Source: Saprospiraceae bacterium (GTDB lineage Bacteria; Bacteroidota; Bacteroidia; Chitinophagales; Saprospiraceae). From it: a stretch of 64,000 nucleotides of DNA. The stretch spans positions 62,001-126,000 of the forward strand of contig JANQSS010000205.1 of assembly GCA_028279185.1 (NCBI GenBank), in the 5' to 3' direction. Made by a program: the position numbers and the translations under genes. The notes below the pieces were generated by a model. It was given only the letters and a program-made list of their open reading frames with translations, made no database searches and was not told the DNA's origin. Position 1 is the first letter of the stretch; every line of letters begins with the position of its first letter. This document shows positions 27,052 to 35,327 of this stretch, piece by piece.

Positions 27052-27112
27052 TAACGGCAAATGATAATGTCCTTGCATAACACGCTTTTCCGCTGCGGTC
27101 TTTGTCATGTTA
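27052..27112 (-). repeat. attC-like imperfect palindrome 4
   Basis: Outer arms TAAC (27052-27055) and GTTA (27109-27112) pair; next to them ATGA and TCAT pair, with an offset bulge as in the other copies. The left end is TAACGGCAA, shared with palindrome 1. Unlike the others, no stop codon overlaps it. Confidence 0.35.
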
Positions 27113-27327
27113 ATATAGTCATATTTTGGAAACTTCAACTTTCGACTGGACAATGAATGCATTCAAATTAAATCCAAATAATCCAAACAGAATATAACCG
27201 TATCAACTGATTGTCTCAAGGCCAACTTATACCGAAAATGGCCCTTACATTGAAAATTGTCTTTCCGACTACATATGGTTAGAGTAATTGGCGTACGTCA
27301 CGTTCAACATGTATTTTTAAAATACGA

Positions 27328-27359
27328 AAAGTGGCATAAGAACTATCTTATACCACTTT
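27328..27359 (-). terminator. Terminator hairpin after alpha/beta hydrolase gene
   Basis: AAAGTGGCATAAG (27328-27340) pairs with CTTATACCACTTT (27347-27359), 13 bp with one mismatch, followed on the minus strand by TTTTCGTATTTT. It lies 21 bp past the stop at 27380. Confidence 0.7.
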
Positions 27360-27379
27360 CGATATTTGGTATTGTATGT

Positions 27380-28288
27380 TTATAGCTTTTCCTCAAACCA
27401 TTTTGCAATTTCTCCTGTAGCAAGACCTACTTCCTCTTCCTGGTCGTAAAAGTTGAATTGATGCATTGGCGAAGCTAACTGCGTTTCGACCCAAATCAAT
27501 TTCTTGTCATCGGTTTTAATTTCATCAAAATATTTTTTAGTGTAATCGGGTAGAACGCAACCATCTGAGTGAATCATCAATGTTGGTTTTTGCAGTTTGG
27601 TAGCTGAAGGAAATGGGTCGAGCGTCAACCAATCTTCCCAAGTGGCTACTGCAAATGAGTCTGCATCCCATTCTGGTATGGCACCGCGATCGGGATTAAG
27701 ATAGTAATCAAAATTACCATACATCGCAGCTTTTTCATCCGTGGTTGATATAGTGGGAATGTACGTCGGAATACCTTCTTCAGCAAATTTCCGCTTTGCG
27801 GCCTGAGCTGCAGCAATCCTGGCTTGAACACCTTCTTCTCCTCCATAAAATAGTTTGACGGCTTCACCATCGTGCAACCAGGAAGCAGCAGTGGCGACAG
27901 CTTTGATGTCGTCATCTTCTGAAGCGGCAATTAAAGTATACATTGATCCCGCACAAATACCCATAGCACCGATTCTATTTCCATCTACCTCCGGTAGGGA
28001 CTTCAAATAGGCAACGGCATTTTTAATATCTTGAATCTTCATTGAAGGGTTTTCATACGTCCGCGGCTCGCCTTCGCTTTCGCCATAATTTCGGAAGTCA
28101 AATGCCAACGCGATGAACCCTTTTTTTGCCAGTTTTTCGGCATACAATCCAGCCATTTGTTCTTTTACAGTTGTCCAACTCCCTGAAGATATTATCGCCG
28201 CATATTCTTTTCCTTCTTCATAATTATCAGGATAATGTAAGGTGCCCACTAAGGTTAAGCCTTCGCTTTTGAAATTTATTTTTTTCAT
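27380..28288 (-). CDS. Alpha/beta hydrolase with Cys nucleophile (dienelactone-hydrolase-like)
   Basis: A 302-residue cytoplasmic alpha/beta hydrolase. The nucleophile elbow is GICAG (residues 110-114), with Cys112 where most relatives have Ser; dienelactone hydrolases also use Cys. The rest fits: GFIALAFDFRNYGESEGEPRTYENP before it, PTLMIHSDGCVLPDYTKKYF with an Asp, and a His in ASPMHQFNFYDQ. It is longer than classical dienelactone hydrolase (about 235 residues) and closest to YcjY/S15-like hydrolases, so the substrate is open. It is followed by a terminator and preceded, 30 bp upstream, by an NTF2-like gene. Confidence 0.82.
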   Translation of the reverse strand: MKKINFKSEGLTLVGTLHYPDNYEEGKEYAAIISSGSWTTVKEQMAGLYAEKLAKKGFIALAFDFRNYGESEGEPRTYENPSMKIQDIKNAVAYLKSLPEVDGNRIGAMGICAGSMYTLIAASEDDDIKAVATAASWLHDGEAVKLFYGGEEGVQARIAAAQAAKRKFAEEGIPTYIPTISTTDEKAAMYGNFDYYLNPDRGAIPEWDADSFAVATWEDWLTLDPFPSATKLQKPTLMIHSDGCVLPDYTKKYFDEIKTDDKKLIWVETQLASPMHQFNFYDQEEEVGLATGEIAKWFEEKL

Positions 28289-28317
28289 AATTTAATTAAT
28301 ATTTTTAAGTCATAAGG

Positions 28318-28860
28318 TTATTTGATTTCAGCTAGCAACCCAAATCCGCGAGCTGCTACAATAGGATTAAATATTTCGACGTATTCTATAATTTTCCCAG
28401 CTTGATCAAATTTAAAAGTAGAATAATAATCATTACTGTAGACGCCAGCGTCATTTTTTAATTTGATATCACCTTTGTATTTTACAAAAACGAAGTTTGG
28501 ATTTTCCATAGCATATATTTCTTCAATATGGAAAGTCATTCCTGCAAAATTTGGAAAGACGGGTCTCCAATATGCTCGAATGCCCTGTCTGCCTTTTGCA
28601 CCTTTTGGAAATAAATCGGAGTGGTAGGGGTTGATGTGAAGCGCATTTTCTGCAAATAGATTAACTAGGATATCCAGATTTTCACTTTCAAGTGCTTTGA
28701 AAAAGGCTCTTGCGGATGTTTTATTCTTATCACCCACGGCTGTTATGCGAGTTTGATCTTCTTTTAATTGATGAACTTCTCGTTCAAGTCGCTTTAATTC
28801 CTCTGAATCGGAGCATGAAAAAAACAATCCGACGATCGCTATATTGATAAGTATTCTCAT
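28318..28860 (-). CDS. NTF2-like lipoprotein with short coiled coil
   Basis: A 180-residue protein with a lipoprotein signal (IVGLFFSC, Cys16), a charged coiled-coil-like stretch (EELKRLEREVHQLKED), and then an NTF2-like domain: SARAFFKALESENLDILVNLFAENALHINPYHSD and RQGIRAYWRPVF are typical of SnoaL-like proteins, as is YYSTFKFDQAGKIIEYVEIFNP. It starts 4 bp into the stop of the next gene upstream, so they are coupled. It may bind a small ligand; function unknown. Confidence 0.78.
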   Translation of the reverse strand: MRILINIAIVGLFFSCSDSEELKRLEREVHQLKEDQTRITAVGDKNKTSARAFFKALESENLDILVNLFAENALHINPYHSDLFPKGAKGRQGIRAYWRPVFPNFAGMTFHIEEIYAMENPNFVFVKYKGDIKLKNDAGVYSNDYYSTFKFDQAGKIIEYVEIFNPIVAARGFGLLAEIK

Positions 28861-29360
28861 TTTGATTTTACATTTTCGATTGCTTTAGCCGCTAACGTGC
28901 TGTTGCCATCCTGGTATTTAAAATTAAAGGTCATGGATACGATTTTCCAGCTTTTATCTATTTTCTTCAGAGTAAAATCGTAGCCACCAACTACTGTCCA
29001 TACATTCCCGTCTTCATCTTCCAAGTAATGAGTAGCTGTTCCATAGCAAAAGACATGTGCTGAGTGGCCATCAATTGTCGTGATAAAATTGCCTAGCTGA
29101 TGGTGTGTATGTGTAAAGCCCGGAAGGATGTTCTTCCAAGATGCAATAATTTCTACCGATGAAATCGAGGTCGCCGGAACACCGGTCATAGAGGAATAAT
29201 CTAAATTTACGTTGTCTGCAAAACAGTTTTCGACGACTTTCCAATCGTGTTTGTCCGTTGCCACAAAAAGCGCCGTTACAACCTGGTTGACCTGGTTCAT
29301 TTCTTGTCCATTTACGTTTATCAAAAGCAGACTTAAAAGCCCGCATACTGCATACTTCAT
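28857..29360 (-). CDS. Exported SnoaL-like protein
   Basis: A 167-residue protein with a signal peptide (residues 1-18, ending NGQ). The mature part is a SnoaL-like NTF2 fold: QVVTALFVATDKHDWKVVENCFADNVNLDYSSM, then GFTHTHHQLGNF, HVFCYGTATHYLEDEDGNVWTVVGGYDFTL. His-His in HTHHQLGNF is frequent in this group. Overlaps the next gene by 4 bp. First of a three-gene minus-strand operon with the lipoprotein and the hydrolase. Confidence 0.8.
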   Translation of the reverse strand: MKYAVCGLLSLLLINVNGQEMNQVNQVVTALFVATDKHDWKVVENCFADNVNLDYSSMTGVPATSISSVEIIASWKNILPGFTHTHHQLGNFITTIDGHSAHVFCYGTATHYLEDEDGNVWTVVGGYDFTLKKIDKSWKIVSMTFNFKYQDGNSTLAAKAIENVKSK

Positions 29361-29441
29361 ATCTGTATGTTTTACGTTGATACGAAGATAGAAGCCGAAA
29401 AGCCTATTGTAATTTTAATATCAAAGCAAGAAGTATAAATT

Positions 29442-30362
29442 TCAAAGAATCGCTTCTTTTCGATATGCAATAGGCGTTTGCTGGGTATGTTTTTTGAAAA
29501 AGCTACTGAAGTTATTTGGCGAATCAAAGTAGAGATTGAACGCAATTTCCTTAACGCTTAAACTGGTTTGCGCCAATTGAGATTTTGCCAATTGTAGTAT
29601 ATGCCGATGGATGAATTGTAAAGCAGTATGCCCCGTAATACTCTTGACTACAGCATTTAAATGATTGGGATGTATGTTTAATATTTCAGCGTAATAGCGC
29701 GTGGAATGCAGTAACTTGGTATTGTTAACTTTTGCATCGGGACGAAACTTGACCTCAACTAAAGATTTGTATCGACTCGCCAATTTGATGTCTGCACTAC
29801 GGATGGCTCGTTGCGCATCAGAATGGTCCACCTGTTGATTGAAAAATCGCTTGACATAATTCAACAAAAGCAGGGTGTAGATTTCAATAAAGTTAAACTT
29901 ATCAGAATGTGTGCTGAGATAAACGTCCTGAATTTTTTTGTAAATGCCCAATAGCATTCCGACCTCTTTTTCACCCACATGAAATGGCATGGCCTCATCG
30001 ATTTTTAAGAAGGGGAAGGCTTCCAACAAATTATTGAAATGGTAGGATTGGGCAATGAAGTCCTGAGAAAACATTACATAATATCCCTCCCAATCAGGTG
30101 CAATGTCCCAGGACAAAATTTGAAAAGGTGAATTAAAAAAAATGACCGTTTCTGCGGGGAATTCCGTATGGTGTCCTGAAACAGCTTTTCCGCCACCCTC
30201 TACTTTGATCGCGATGGCATAAAAAGCATGGCGAAATGGTGGCATTTGATATATTACCGTTAGCATATTTTCTTTGAAACTGCGAATATCAAAGTGCGCA
30301 TGCTTGGGCGGTAAAATGTTTATGGCTTCGCAATATTCCCTTATGGTTTTGAAGTATTTCAT
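29442..30362 (-). CDS. AraC-family transcriptional regulator
   Basis: A 306-residue protein. Residues about 20-180 form the cupin-like sensor region, and residues about 215-305 a C-terminal AraC double-HTH (YAEILNIHPNHLNAVVKSIT as the first unit; VKEIAFNLYFDSPNNFSSFF then TPIAYRKEAIL). It lies just downstream of the AHSA1 gene (94-bp gap) and upstream of the NTF2 operon, facing it, so it probably regulates that operon. The ligand is unknown. Confidence 0.9.
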   Translation of the reverse strand: MKYFKTIREYCEAINILPPKHAHFDIRSFKENMLTVIYQMPPFRHAFYAIAIKVEGGGKAVSGHHTEFPAETVIFFNSPFQILSWDIAPDWEGYYVMFSQDFIAQSYHFNNLLEAFPFLKIDEAMPFHVGEKEVGMLLGIYKKIQDVYLSTHSDKFNFIEIYTLLLLNYVKRFFNQQVDHSDAQRAIRSADIKLASRYKSLVEVKFRPDAKVNNTKLLHSTRYYAEILNIHPNHLNAVVKSITGHTALQFIHRHILQLAKSQLAQTSLSVKEIAFNLYFDSPNNFSSFFKKHTQQTPIAYRKEAIL

Positions 30363-30456
30363 GTTTTGTCTAGAGCATAGTGCGCTATGAACGCGGTTTT
30401 ATAAATTTCTACAAAAAATGAATCCCTCAATCAAGTACTAACAGTTCATTTTCTTT

Positions 30457-30921
30457 TTACTTCTGTTTTACTTGAGGAAATTTATCTCCGATTAGATTCA
30501 AATTAATCCCATATTCAAGATAGGCTTTTAGGCCATCCAATACAGTTGTGAATCCTCCGGTATTATTTTTGATTACTTCAATTAATTCGCTTTCCGTTTG
30601 CTTAAAACCATAGTTTTTTATGACAACGTAGGTTGATTGGTTTGCTATATCTTCAAATTCAAAATCTACGGTAGTAACTGGTTCGCCCCATTCTATAGAA
30701 ATCAATTTATTTTGTCTAATCTCTATTATTTCTACTTCGGTCGAAACTTGATACATTTCCCATTCCCATGTTACTTTTTTACCCTTTTCTAAACTTCCAC
30801 TTGACTTTGTAAACCAAAAATTTGTTGTAATTTGAGGATTTACAAATGCTTCGAAAACTTCATTTACTGGTGTTCGAATAAGCATTTGCACTTCCACAAT
30901 AGGACGATTTACATTTTCCAT
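30457..30921 (-). CDS. SRPBCC/AHSA1-family protein
   Basis: A 154-residue START-like single-domain protein. IRTPVNEVFEAFVNPQITTNFWF is the usual opening; VTWEWEMY, SIEWGEPVTTVDFEFED and GGFTTVLDGLKAYLEYG at the end are the Activator-of-Hsp90-homology-1 signature. Such proteins bind hydrophobic ligands or act as small-molecule chaperones. No neighbour clarifies the role. A 420-bp region without a gene lies upstream. Confidence 0.85.
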   Translation of the reverse strand: MENVNRPIVEVQMLIRTPVNEVFEAFVNPQITTNFWFTKSSGSLEKGKKVTWEWEMYQVSTEVEIIEIRQNKLISIEWGEPVTTVDFEFEDIANQSTYVVIKNYGFKQTESELIEVIKNNTGGFTTVLDGLKAYLEYGINLNLIGDKFPQVKQK

Positions 30922-31341
30922 TTCTTCTATATTGTTTTCTCGACAGTCTGAGTGGGACTTGCAAGCAGTATAAGTGAAATTGAAAATGGTAGAATCACGT
31001 TCTTCACTTTATAACTGAAAACAGTCCCGATTGCAGCTCCAACTTCATCATTGCTGTGTTTCAAGTTTTATCACAAGATACACCATTGGGCAACTTTTCG
31101 TTGTCAAATCGACATGAATCAAAAGTTTTTAAGAGCTGCGACCAATGTTTGCACACATTCTGGTCGGGCGGTTCGGTGATTTCAAAGAGTTAACGGTCGA
31201 CAATATTGGAAATATTCCAATGATTCATCGAAATGATGAGGTATGACCATTTAGCGGGATACATGAGATAGGGATTACTTTTTATTGATTTTAATTCATC
31301 CGCATAATTTTAATGCCTATTTATTTATAACCCAATTACGA
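30922..31341. other. Intergenic region with no supported gene
   Basis: About 420 bp between two minus-strand genes. No coding frame, RNA or repeat is recognised. Confidence 0.5.
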
Positions 31342-31971
31342 CTATGACATACGTGTTATAAAAGCTTTCCCATTATCGACTGATTGTGTCATAAATTTGT
31401 TTTGATTTCGTAACACATAATCAGCATAGGGCTTCGTTCCGGCCATATCCATATTGTCGGCATATATTAAAGATTTGGAGTGAAAACATGGTTCGAGCAT
31501 TTTGAATAGCGGTAAATACAAATCTTTCCAGCCATCCAATACCAGTAAATCGATGGGCGCGGTATGACCTTGCAATGTTTTCATTGCATCTCCCGTGCGA
31601 ACGTCAACATAATCCTTCAAGCCAGCTTCACTTATGTTTTGGGCAGCCATTTTTGCCTTGCTTTCGAGTAATTCTGTTGTGATGACTTTCCCACCCGTTT
31701 GCCGGACGGCATTTGCCAGGTAAATCGTGGAGATGCCAAAGGAAGTCCCGAACTCAACTATATTTTTACATTTATTTTCAATAATTAGCCGATGCAACGA
31801 TTGCCCTTGCTCTTTTGAAATTGGAAGATAAGCGTGCTCGAAATCCTGCGGTTGTACTGGACGAAAAATTGATTTCATCACACCAGCACCGACTTTCACG
31901 AAATCATATTTTGCGTCTTCATGAAGTCGATACAGAACATTGTCCACTTTTTGGTTGCGCCTGAATTTCAT
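31342..31971 (-). CDS. Class I SAM-dependent methyltransferase, O-methyltransferase type
   Basis: A 209-residue protein. The SAM-binding motif I is IVEFGTSFGISTIYLANAV (Gly-rich loop), followed by GGKVITTELLESKAKMAAQN with the acidic ribose ligand, then VDVRTGDAMKTL, and IDLLVLDGWKDLYLPLFKML. This fits caffeoyl-CoA-type/small-molecule O-methyltransferases, with the Asp and Asn of the metal site at LVLDG and YADNMDM. The substrate is unknown. No signal peptide. It lies downstream of the ABM-like gene, separated by a terminator. Confidence 0.82.
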   Translation of the reverse strand: MKFRRNQKVDNVLYRLHEDAKYDFVKVGAGVMKSIFRPVQPQDFEHAYLPISKEQGQSLHRLIIENKCKNIVEFGTSFGISTIYLANAVRQTGGKVITTELLESKAKMAAQNISEAGLKDYVDVRTGDAMKTLQGHTAPIDLLVLDGWKDLYLPLFKMLEPCFHSKSLIYADNMDMAGTKPYADYVLRNQNKFMTQSVDNGKAFITRMS

Positions 31972-31995
31972 CTTTATTTTTTAATTTAAAAAATG

Positions 31996-32026
31996 GAAGA
32001 AGCCGGCTAAATGAGCCGGCTTCTTC
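31996..32026 (-). terminator. Strong intrinsic terminator
   Basis: GAAGAAGCCGGCT (31996-32008) and AGCCGGCTTCTTC (32014-32026) form a perfect 13-bp stem with a 5-nt loop. On the minus strand it is followed by TTTTTTAAATTAA, so it ends the transcript of the ABM-like gene that stops at 32055. Confidence 0.9.
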
Positions 32027-32054
32027 AACTAAAATATTGTAACTTTTTGAACGA

Positions 32055-32423
32055 TTATTTTGCCGCGTATCTTGCCATTTTCATGGATGATTCATCGATC
32101 ATATCTGCAAACGTTTTTACGGATGTGTCTTTCATGAATTTGGCCATGGAGGCATCTGCATCTTCTTTCGTTTTCCAACGAACAACGACTATGACTTCGT
32201 TGAGGTTTTCCGAATATCCACTCTCCCTGCTGATGAAGCCCGGTTGTTGACTGGTATACTGTTCTTCTATTCTGGCATCTTCTGACCAAAAAGCATCTGC
32301 AGTAACTGATTTCTTGTATTTAAAAGTCGTCACTTCGATAACATAAGTTTCCATTGCGTTTTTATTTTGTGAACAACCCGTTATAATAACACCTAACAGT
32401 ACTGAAATAACCAGGTATCTCAT
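32055..32423 (-). CDS. Lipoprotein with antibiotic-biosynthesis-monooxygenase-like fold
   Basis: I choose the ATG at 32421-32423 (122 residues) because it yields a lipoprotein signal (VLLGVIITGC) and avoids overlap with the upstream gene. The mature part resembles the dimeric ABM (alpha+beta barrel) fold: VIEVTTFKYKK, then EEQYTSQQPGFISRESG, EVIVVVRWKTKEDADASMAKF. Most members act on heme, quinols or small aromatics. It lies 7 bp downstream of the SnoaL-like gene, in one operon. Confidence 0.7.
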   Translation of the reverse strand: MRYLVISVLLGVIITGCSQNKNAMETYVIEVTTFKYKKSVTADAFWSEDARIEEQYTSQQPGFISRESGYSENLNEVIVVVRWKTKEDADASMAKFMKDTSVKTFADMIDESSMKMARYAAK

Positions 32424-32430
32424 TATTCGA

Positions 32431-33309
32431 TTAGAATTTACCATTATTGTTTTTCCATTCCGTCTTAGGTGGAATAGGCTGAATAACGTCCCAGTGTTCC
32501 ACGATTTGTCCATTTTCGAGACGAAACAAATCGTAGTACGCTACGTGATCACCAGGTGCTTTTCCGAATTTTCCTTCGCTCATGGCAAGCACAAAATTGC
32601 CCTCGGCCAATACGTTGTGTACCCGGTCGTAAACCATTACCATGTCGTTTTCAGCAAAGAACTTTAAGGCTGCTCCAAGGCCGTCTAAACCATCTGCCAC
32701 GGCCGAATTGTGCTGTATGTAATTTGTTGGATTAACGAGAGTGGTTAGGTTATCCATATTGCCATTTAACAATACTTGATCGAGAAAAGTCTCTACAATT
32801 TTTTTATTAGCTCCCGTTTTATCCCTGTCTGCAACAGTCGTTTCACCATCAAATTGGGTTCGACCACTTGGATTTGGAGGCGCGACGTCCGCCATATTGT
32901 CCCAGTGCTCTACAATGAGCCCATCTTCAAATCGAAAAACATCAAATGCTGCCTTAGGACCAAAAAAATCATATTCGGTGTGTGTGACTACATAGTCACC
33001 ATCTTGAAATGCGCGAACAACATTTGCTTTAAACCCTCCTTCCGGAGCATTTTGCATGACTTCACCAAAGCCTTCCAGACCATCGCCCACTGCTAAATTG
33101 TGCTGAATGTATGTATTAGGATTGATGTAAGAAATTGGTGTTTGGTCTCCTGTGTTAAAACTGTTGAGTAAAGCAACTGCTTTTTCTTTGTTTGATAATT
33201 CCATTTTTTCTTCTTTTTTAATTTTTTCTGTATCTGAGTTTTGTTTTGTTGTACAACTGGCAAAGCACGTGAGCCCTACGAGAAGGTACAGTAAATTAGC
33301 AATTCGCAT
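32431..33309 (-). CDS. Lipoprotein with two tandem SnoaL-like domains
   Basis: A 292-residue protein with a lipoprotein signal (LVGLTCFASC, Cys19) and two similar halves. Each has the block Y-I-Q-H-N-x-A-V-x-D-G-L (NTYIQHNLAVGDGL at about 68 and NYIQHNSAVADGL at about 197) and an end FRFEDGLIVEHWD / FRLENGQIVEHWD. This is an internal duplication of a SnoaL polyketide-cyclase-like domain; His-Asp in the first block could be active-site residues. Precedes the ABM-like lipoprotein. A secreted steroid- or polyketide-type chemistry is possible, but unproven. Confidence 0.88.
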   Translation of the reverse strand: MRIANLLYLLVGLTCFASCTTKQNSDTEKIKKEEKMELSNKEKAVALLNSFNTGDQTPISYINPNTYIQHNLAVGDGLEGFGEVMQNAPEGGFKANVVRAFQDGDYVVTHTEYDFFGPKAAFDVFRFEDGLIVEHWDNMADVAPPNPSGRTQFDGETTVADRDKTGANKKIVETFLDQVLLNGNMDNLTTLVNPTNYIQHNSAVADGLDGLGAALKFFAENDMVMVYDRVHNVLAEGNFVLAMSEGKFGKAPGDHVAYYDLFRLENGQIVEHWDVIQPIPPKTEWKNNNGKF

Positions 33310-33735
33310 TTTTGATTAATTAAATTATGATGTTATTTTGAAACTTCTTCGTTTCCAAGTTTTAGAGCTAGGCATGTCATCAAAGTTGGTGTTCGCCGCA
33401 ACAGTAGCTTTTTTCATTCATGCGGCATTTATATCTGACCTTTTACACCGGTTAACACAAGTTGTTGCTTATGGCGGACCTTGAATTCGAGGTAACCAGC
33501 GAGTGAAATAAGGTTAACGAGATCTTTAGTAGCCTGCATTGACCATACAAAGGTGTGGTGTTTAGTAAAGCGAGTAACTATAAAAACATGCCTATGTACT
33601 GTACAAATGGGAAGATTGATCTGTACAGCACTGGCAGCCACATTGAAGATGGACTTTTGTTTTAGCAGTAAGCTTCAGAAAGTAGTCTTTGTTTGAAGAA
33701 AGCACAAGTTACAGCACACAATAATTTGTACGTAT
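33310..33735. other. Intergenic region with no supported gene
   Basis: About 426 bp. A 70-codon minus-strand frame (33429-33641) has no family and is not called. No repeats or hairpins stand out. Confidence 0.5.
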
Positions 33736-34128
33736 TTACATTTCGAAGAGAATTTCATTTATTTCAACAATTGGCTTACTATCAAAATACGTTTCAAACT
33801 TTGCCATTGTATTTTGAAAATTTTGTGATTGCCTAAAGCTTAGATATGATCCCTTGTTTTTCCAATAAGCGAAGACCATAACTAGATTTTTTTCTCGATT
33901 TATTGAGAATATTGCTTTTTCCCAATCCACCTGGTCTTTGACTAAATCTGGATTTGTTTGCTTGAACAAATTTAAGACTTCATCTATTTTACCCTCTTTT
34001 ATCACAACGCTGGTGGTGACTAAATAACTTGGACCTTGTATCTTTTGCCCGCAATTTGCAGTTATTAAAACAAGAAAAAAGAATGATGCAGCCGTCAGTA
34101 TGTTTTTAACTGGTGTGATACATATCAT
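33736..34128 (-). CDS. Small lipoprotein, ABM-like
   Basis: A 130-residue protein with a lipoprotein signal (LVLITANC, Cys about 26). The rest is a single ABM-type dimeric alpha/beta-barrel candidate: SYLVTTSVVIKEGKIDEVL, then AIFSINREKNLVMVFAYWKNKGSYLSF and the end YFDSKPIVEINEILF. It is similar in plan to the product of 32055-32423. Function unknown. Gene stands alone, 166 bp before the dioxygenase gene. Confidence 0.65.
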   Translation of the reverse strand: MICITPVKNILTAASFFFLVLITANCGQKIQGPSYLVTTSVVIKEGKIDEVLNLFKQTNPDLVKDQVDWEKAIFSINREKNLVMVFAYWKNKGSYLSFRQSQNFQNTMAKFETYFDSKPIVEINEILFEM

Positions 34129-34293
34129 AATTTGCTTGTGTTACGTATATAGAATAGATTATGTTGGCAATAATATATAGAAAATGTTCTATTGTTTTTC
34201 TTCTTTGGATAGAGTATTGAGACGTTATATCTACGGCACTTTTATCCGGCATGAAGACATAGAAAAAATGTATATAGCCATAAACGGATTGCT

Positions 34294-34920
34294 TCAGTCG
34301 TAATTCGGAATATTCAGGCCGAGTATTATGTTTCGTTTTATTATCAACAAGCCATTTTCCATTGTTGGAGTAGCAATACCTGAGCCACCGCGATTTTCTA
34401 ATTCCACTCTGCGCTCCTTTGTCAGCAAGGCATCATTGTCGAAGACAAATTCATCAATGTAATATTCATTCTTATCAGGCTCCTTAACTGTAATGTGAAT
34501 GTGTTCGGGTTCCCTTCCGTCGGGATAAGCGCCCGGTCGAAATGTATAGAACGTGTACTTACCATCTTTTCCAGTTTTCGCCCAACCACGAATAAATCCG
34601 TGACGCAGTGCCCAACCTTTTTCATCTCCTTTAGTTTCATAAATTCCTCTACGATTTGTTTGATATATATAGAGTATTACATTTTCGGCAGGAGATGTTC
34701 CATCTTTGTAAAAGACAGTTCCGGTAATTTTTAGTTTAGGGTTGGTTTCATGAAATTTTGGTAGTGTATCTACTGAGGATAATTTCCTACTTCCATATTC
34801 AAAGATGGCCTCACAACCCTCGCATTCACCACCGACTACGGGCTGAGTAGTACGCTCTGTTTGTGCAGTGCATGACTGCACGGCCAGTATGAGCAAGAAT
34901 ATAGCAAGTCCCTTATTCAT
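34294..34920 (-). CDS. Lipoprotein intradiol ring-cleavage dioxygenase
   Basis: I start at the ATG at 34918-34920 (208 residues), giving a lipoprotein signal with Cys17 (LAVQSC); the frame is open 25 codons further upstream without support. The body is an intradiol dioxygenase: all four non-heme Fe(III) ligands are present, Tyr94 (RGIYET), Tyr132 (PGAYPDG), His140 and His142 (EPEHIHITV). GWAKTGKDGKYTFYTFRPG is the usual central block. The family cleaves catechols to muconates. An exported lipoprotein form is common in Bacteroidota, so an extracytoplasmic aromatic substrate is likely. An AraC gene is divergent upstream. Confidence 0.88.
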   Translation of the reverse strand: MNKGLAIFLLILAVQSCTAQTERTTQPVVGGECEGCEAIFEYGSRKLSSVDTLPKFHETNPKLKITGTVFYKDGTSPAENVILYIYQTNRRGIYETKGDEKGWALRHGFIRGWAKTGKDGKYTFYTFRPGAYPDGREPEHIHITVKEPDKNEYYIDEFVFDNDALLTKERRVELENRGGSGIATPTMENGLLIIKRNIILGLNIPNYD

Positions 34921-35327
34921 TGGATTAGATGAGCCATTCGCTAATTTACAAAAAAACAACACCGAATTCAGTAATAGTAGGAGTGATGGCGACAAGGATT
35001 ATATTGAATATGGCCTATCCACTATTGAAAATTATTGATATGAGTGATCATAATTACATTACCTGAACAGGAGCTTAAAAAGTTCATAATAGACAGGGGA
35101 TGTAATAGCACACATGAGCACTTTCGAAATTTGAAACGAAAAATACTGCAATAAGGGTTGTCGCATAGGATAGTTTTTCGATTTACTTTCAAGAATTTAT
35201 CCATCATACAATATTTAGTAATTTTTAACTTTATAGTAAATATGGAAGTATTTCAGGCAAGTTAAACTTGGATTAATTGTTTGTTTCACTAATCCAAATA
35301 GTTCACTAATTTGACCCTCAAGTAGCT
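34921..35327. other. Regulatory intergenic region, divergent genes
   Basis: About 407 bp between the dioxygenase gene (minus) and the AraC gene (plus). It presumably holds both promoters, but I could not identify a convincing consensus pair or operator. No gene is supported. Confidence 0.4.

Noticed and set aside
33429..33641. 70-codon minus-strand frame
   Set aside because: No family and unlikely composition.
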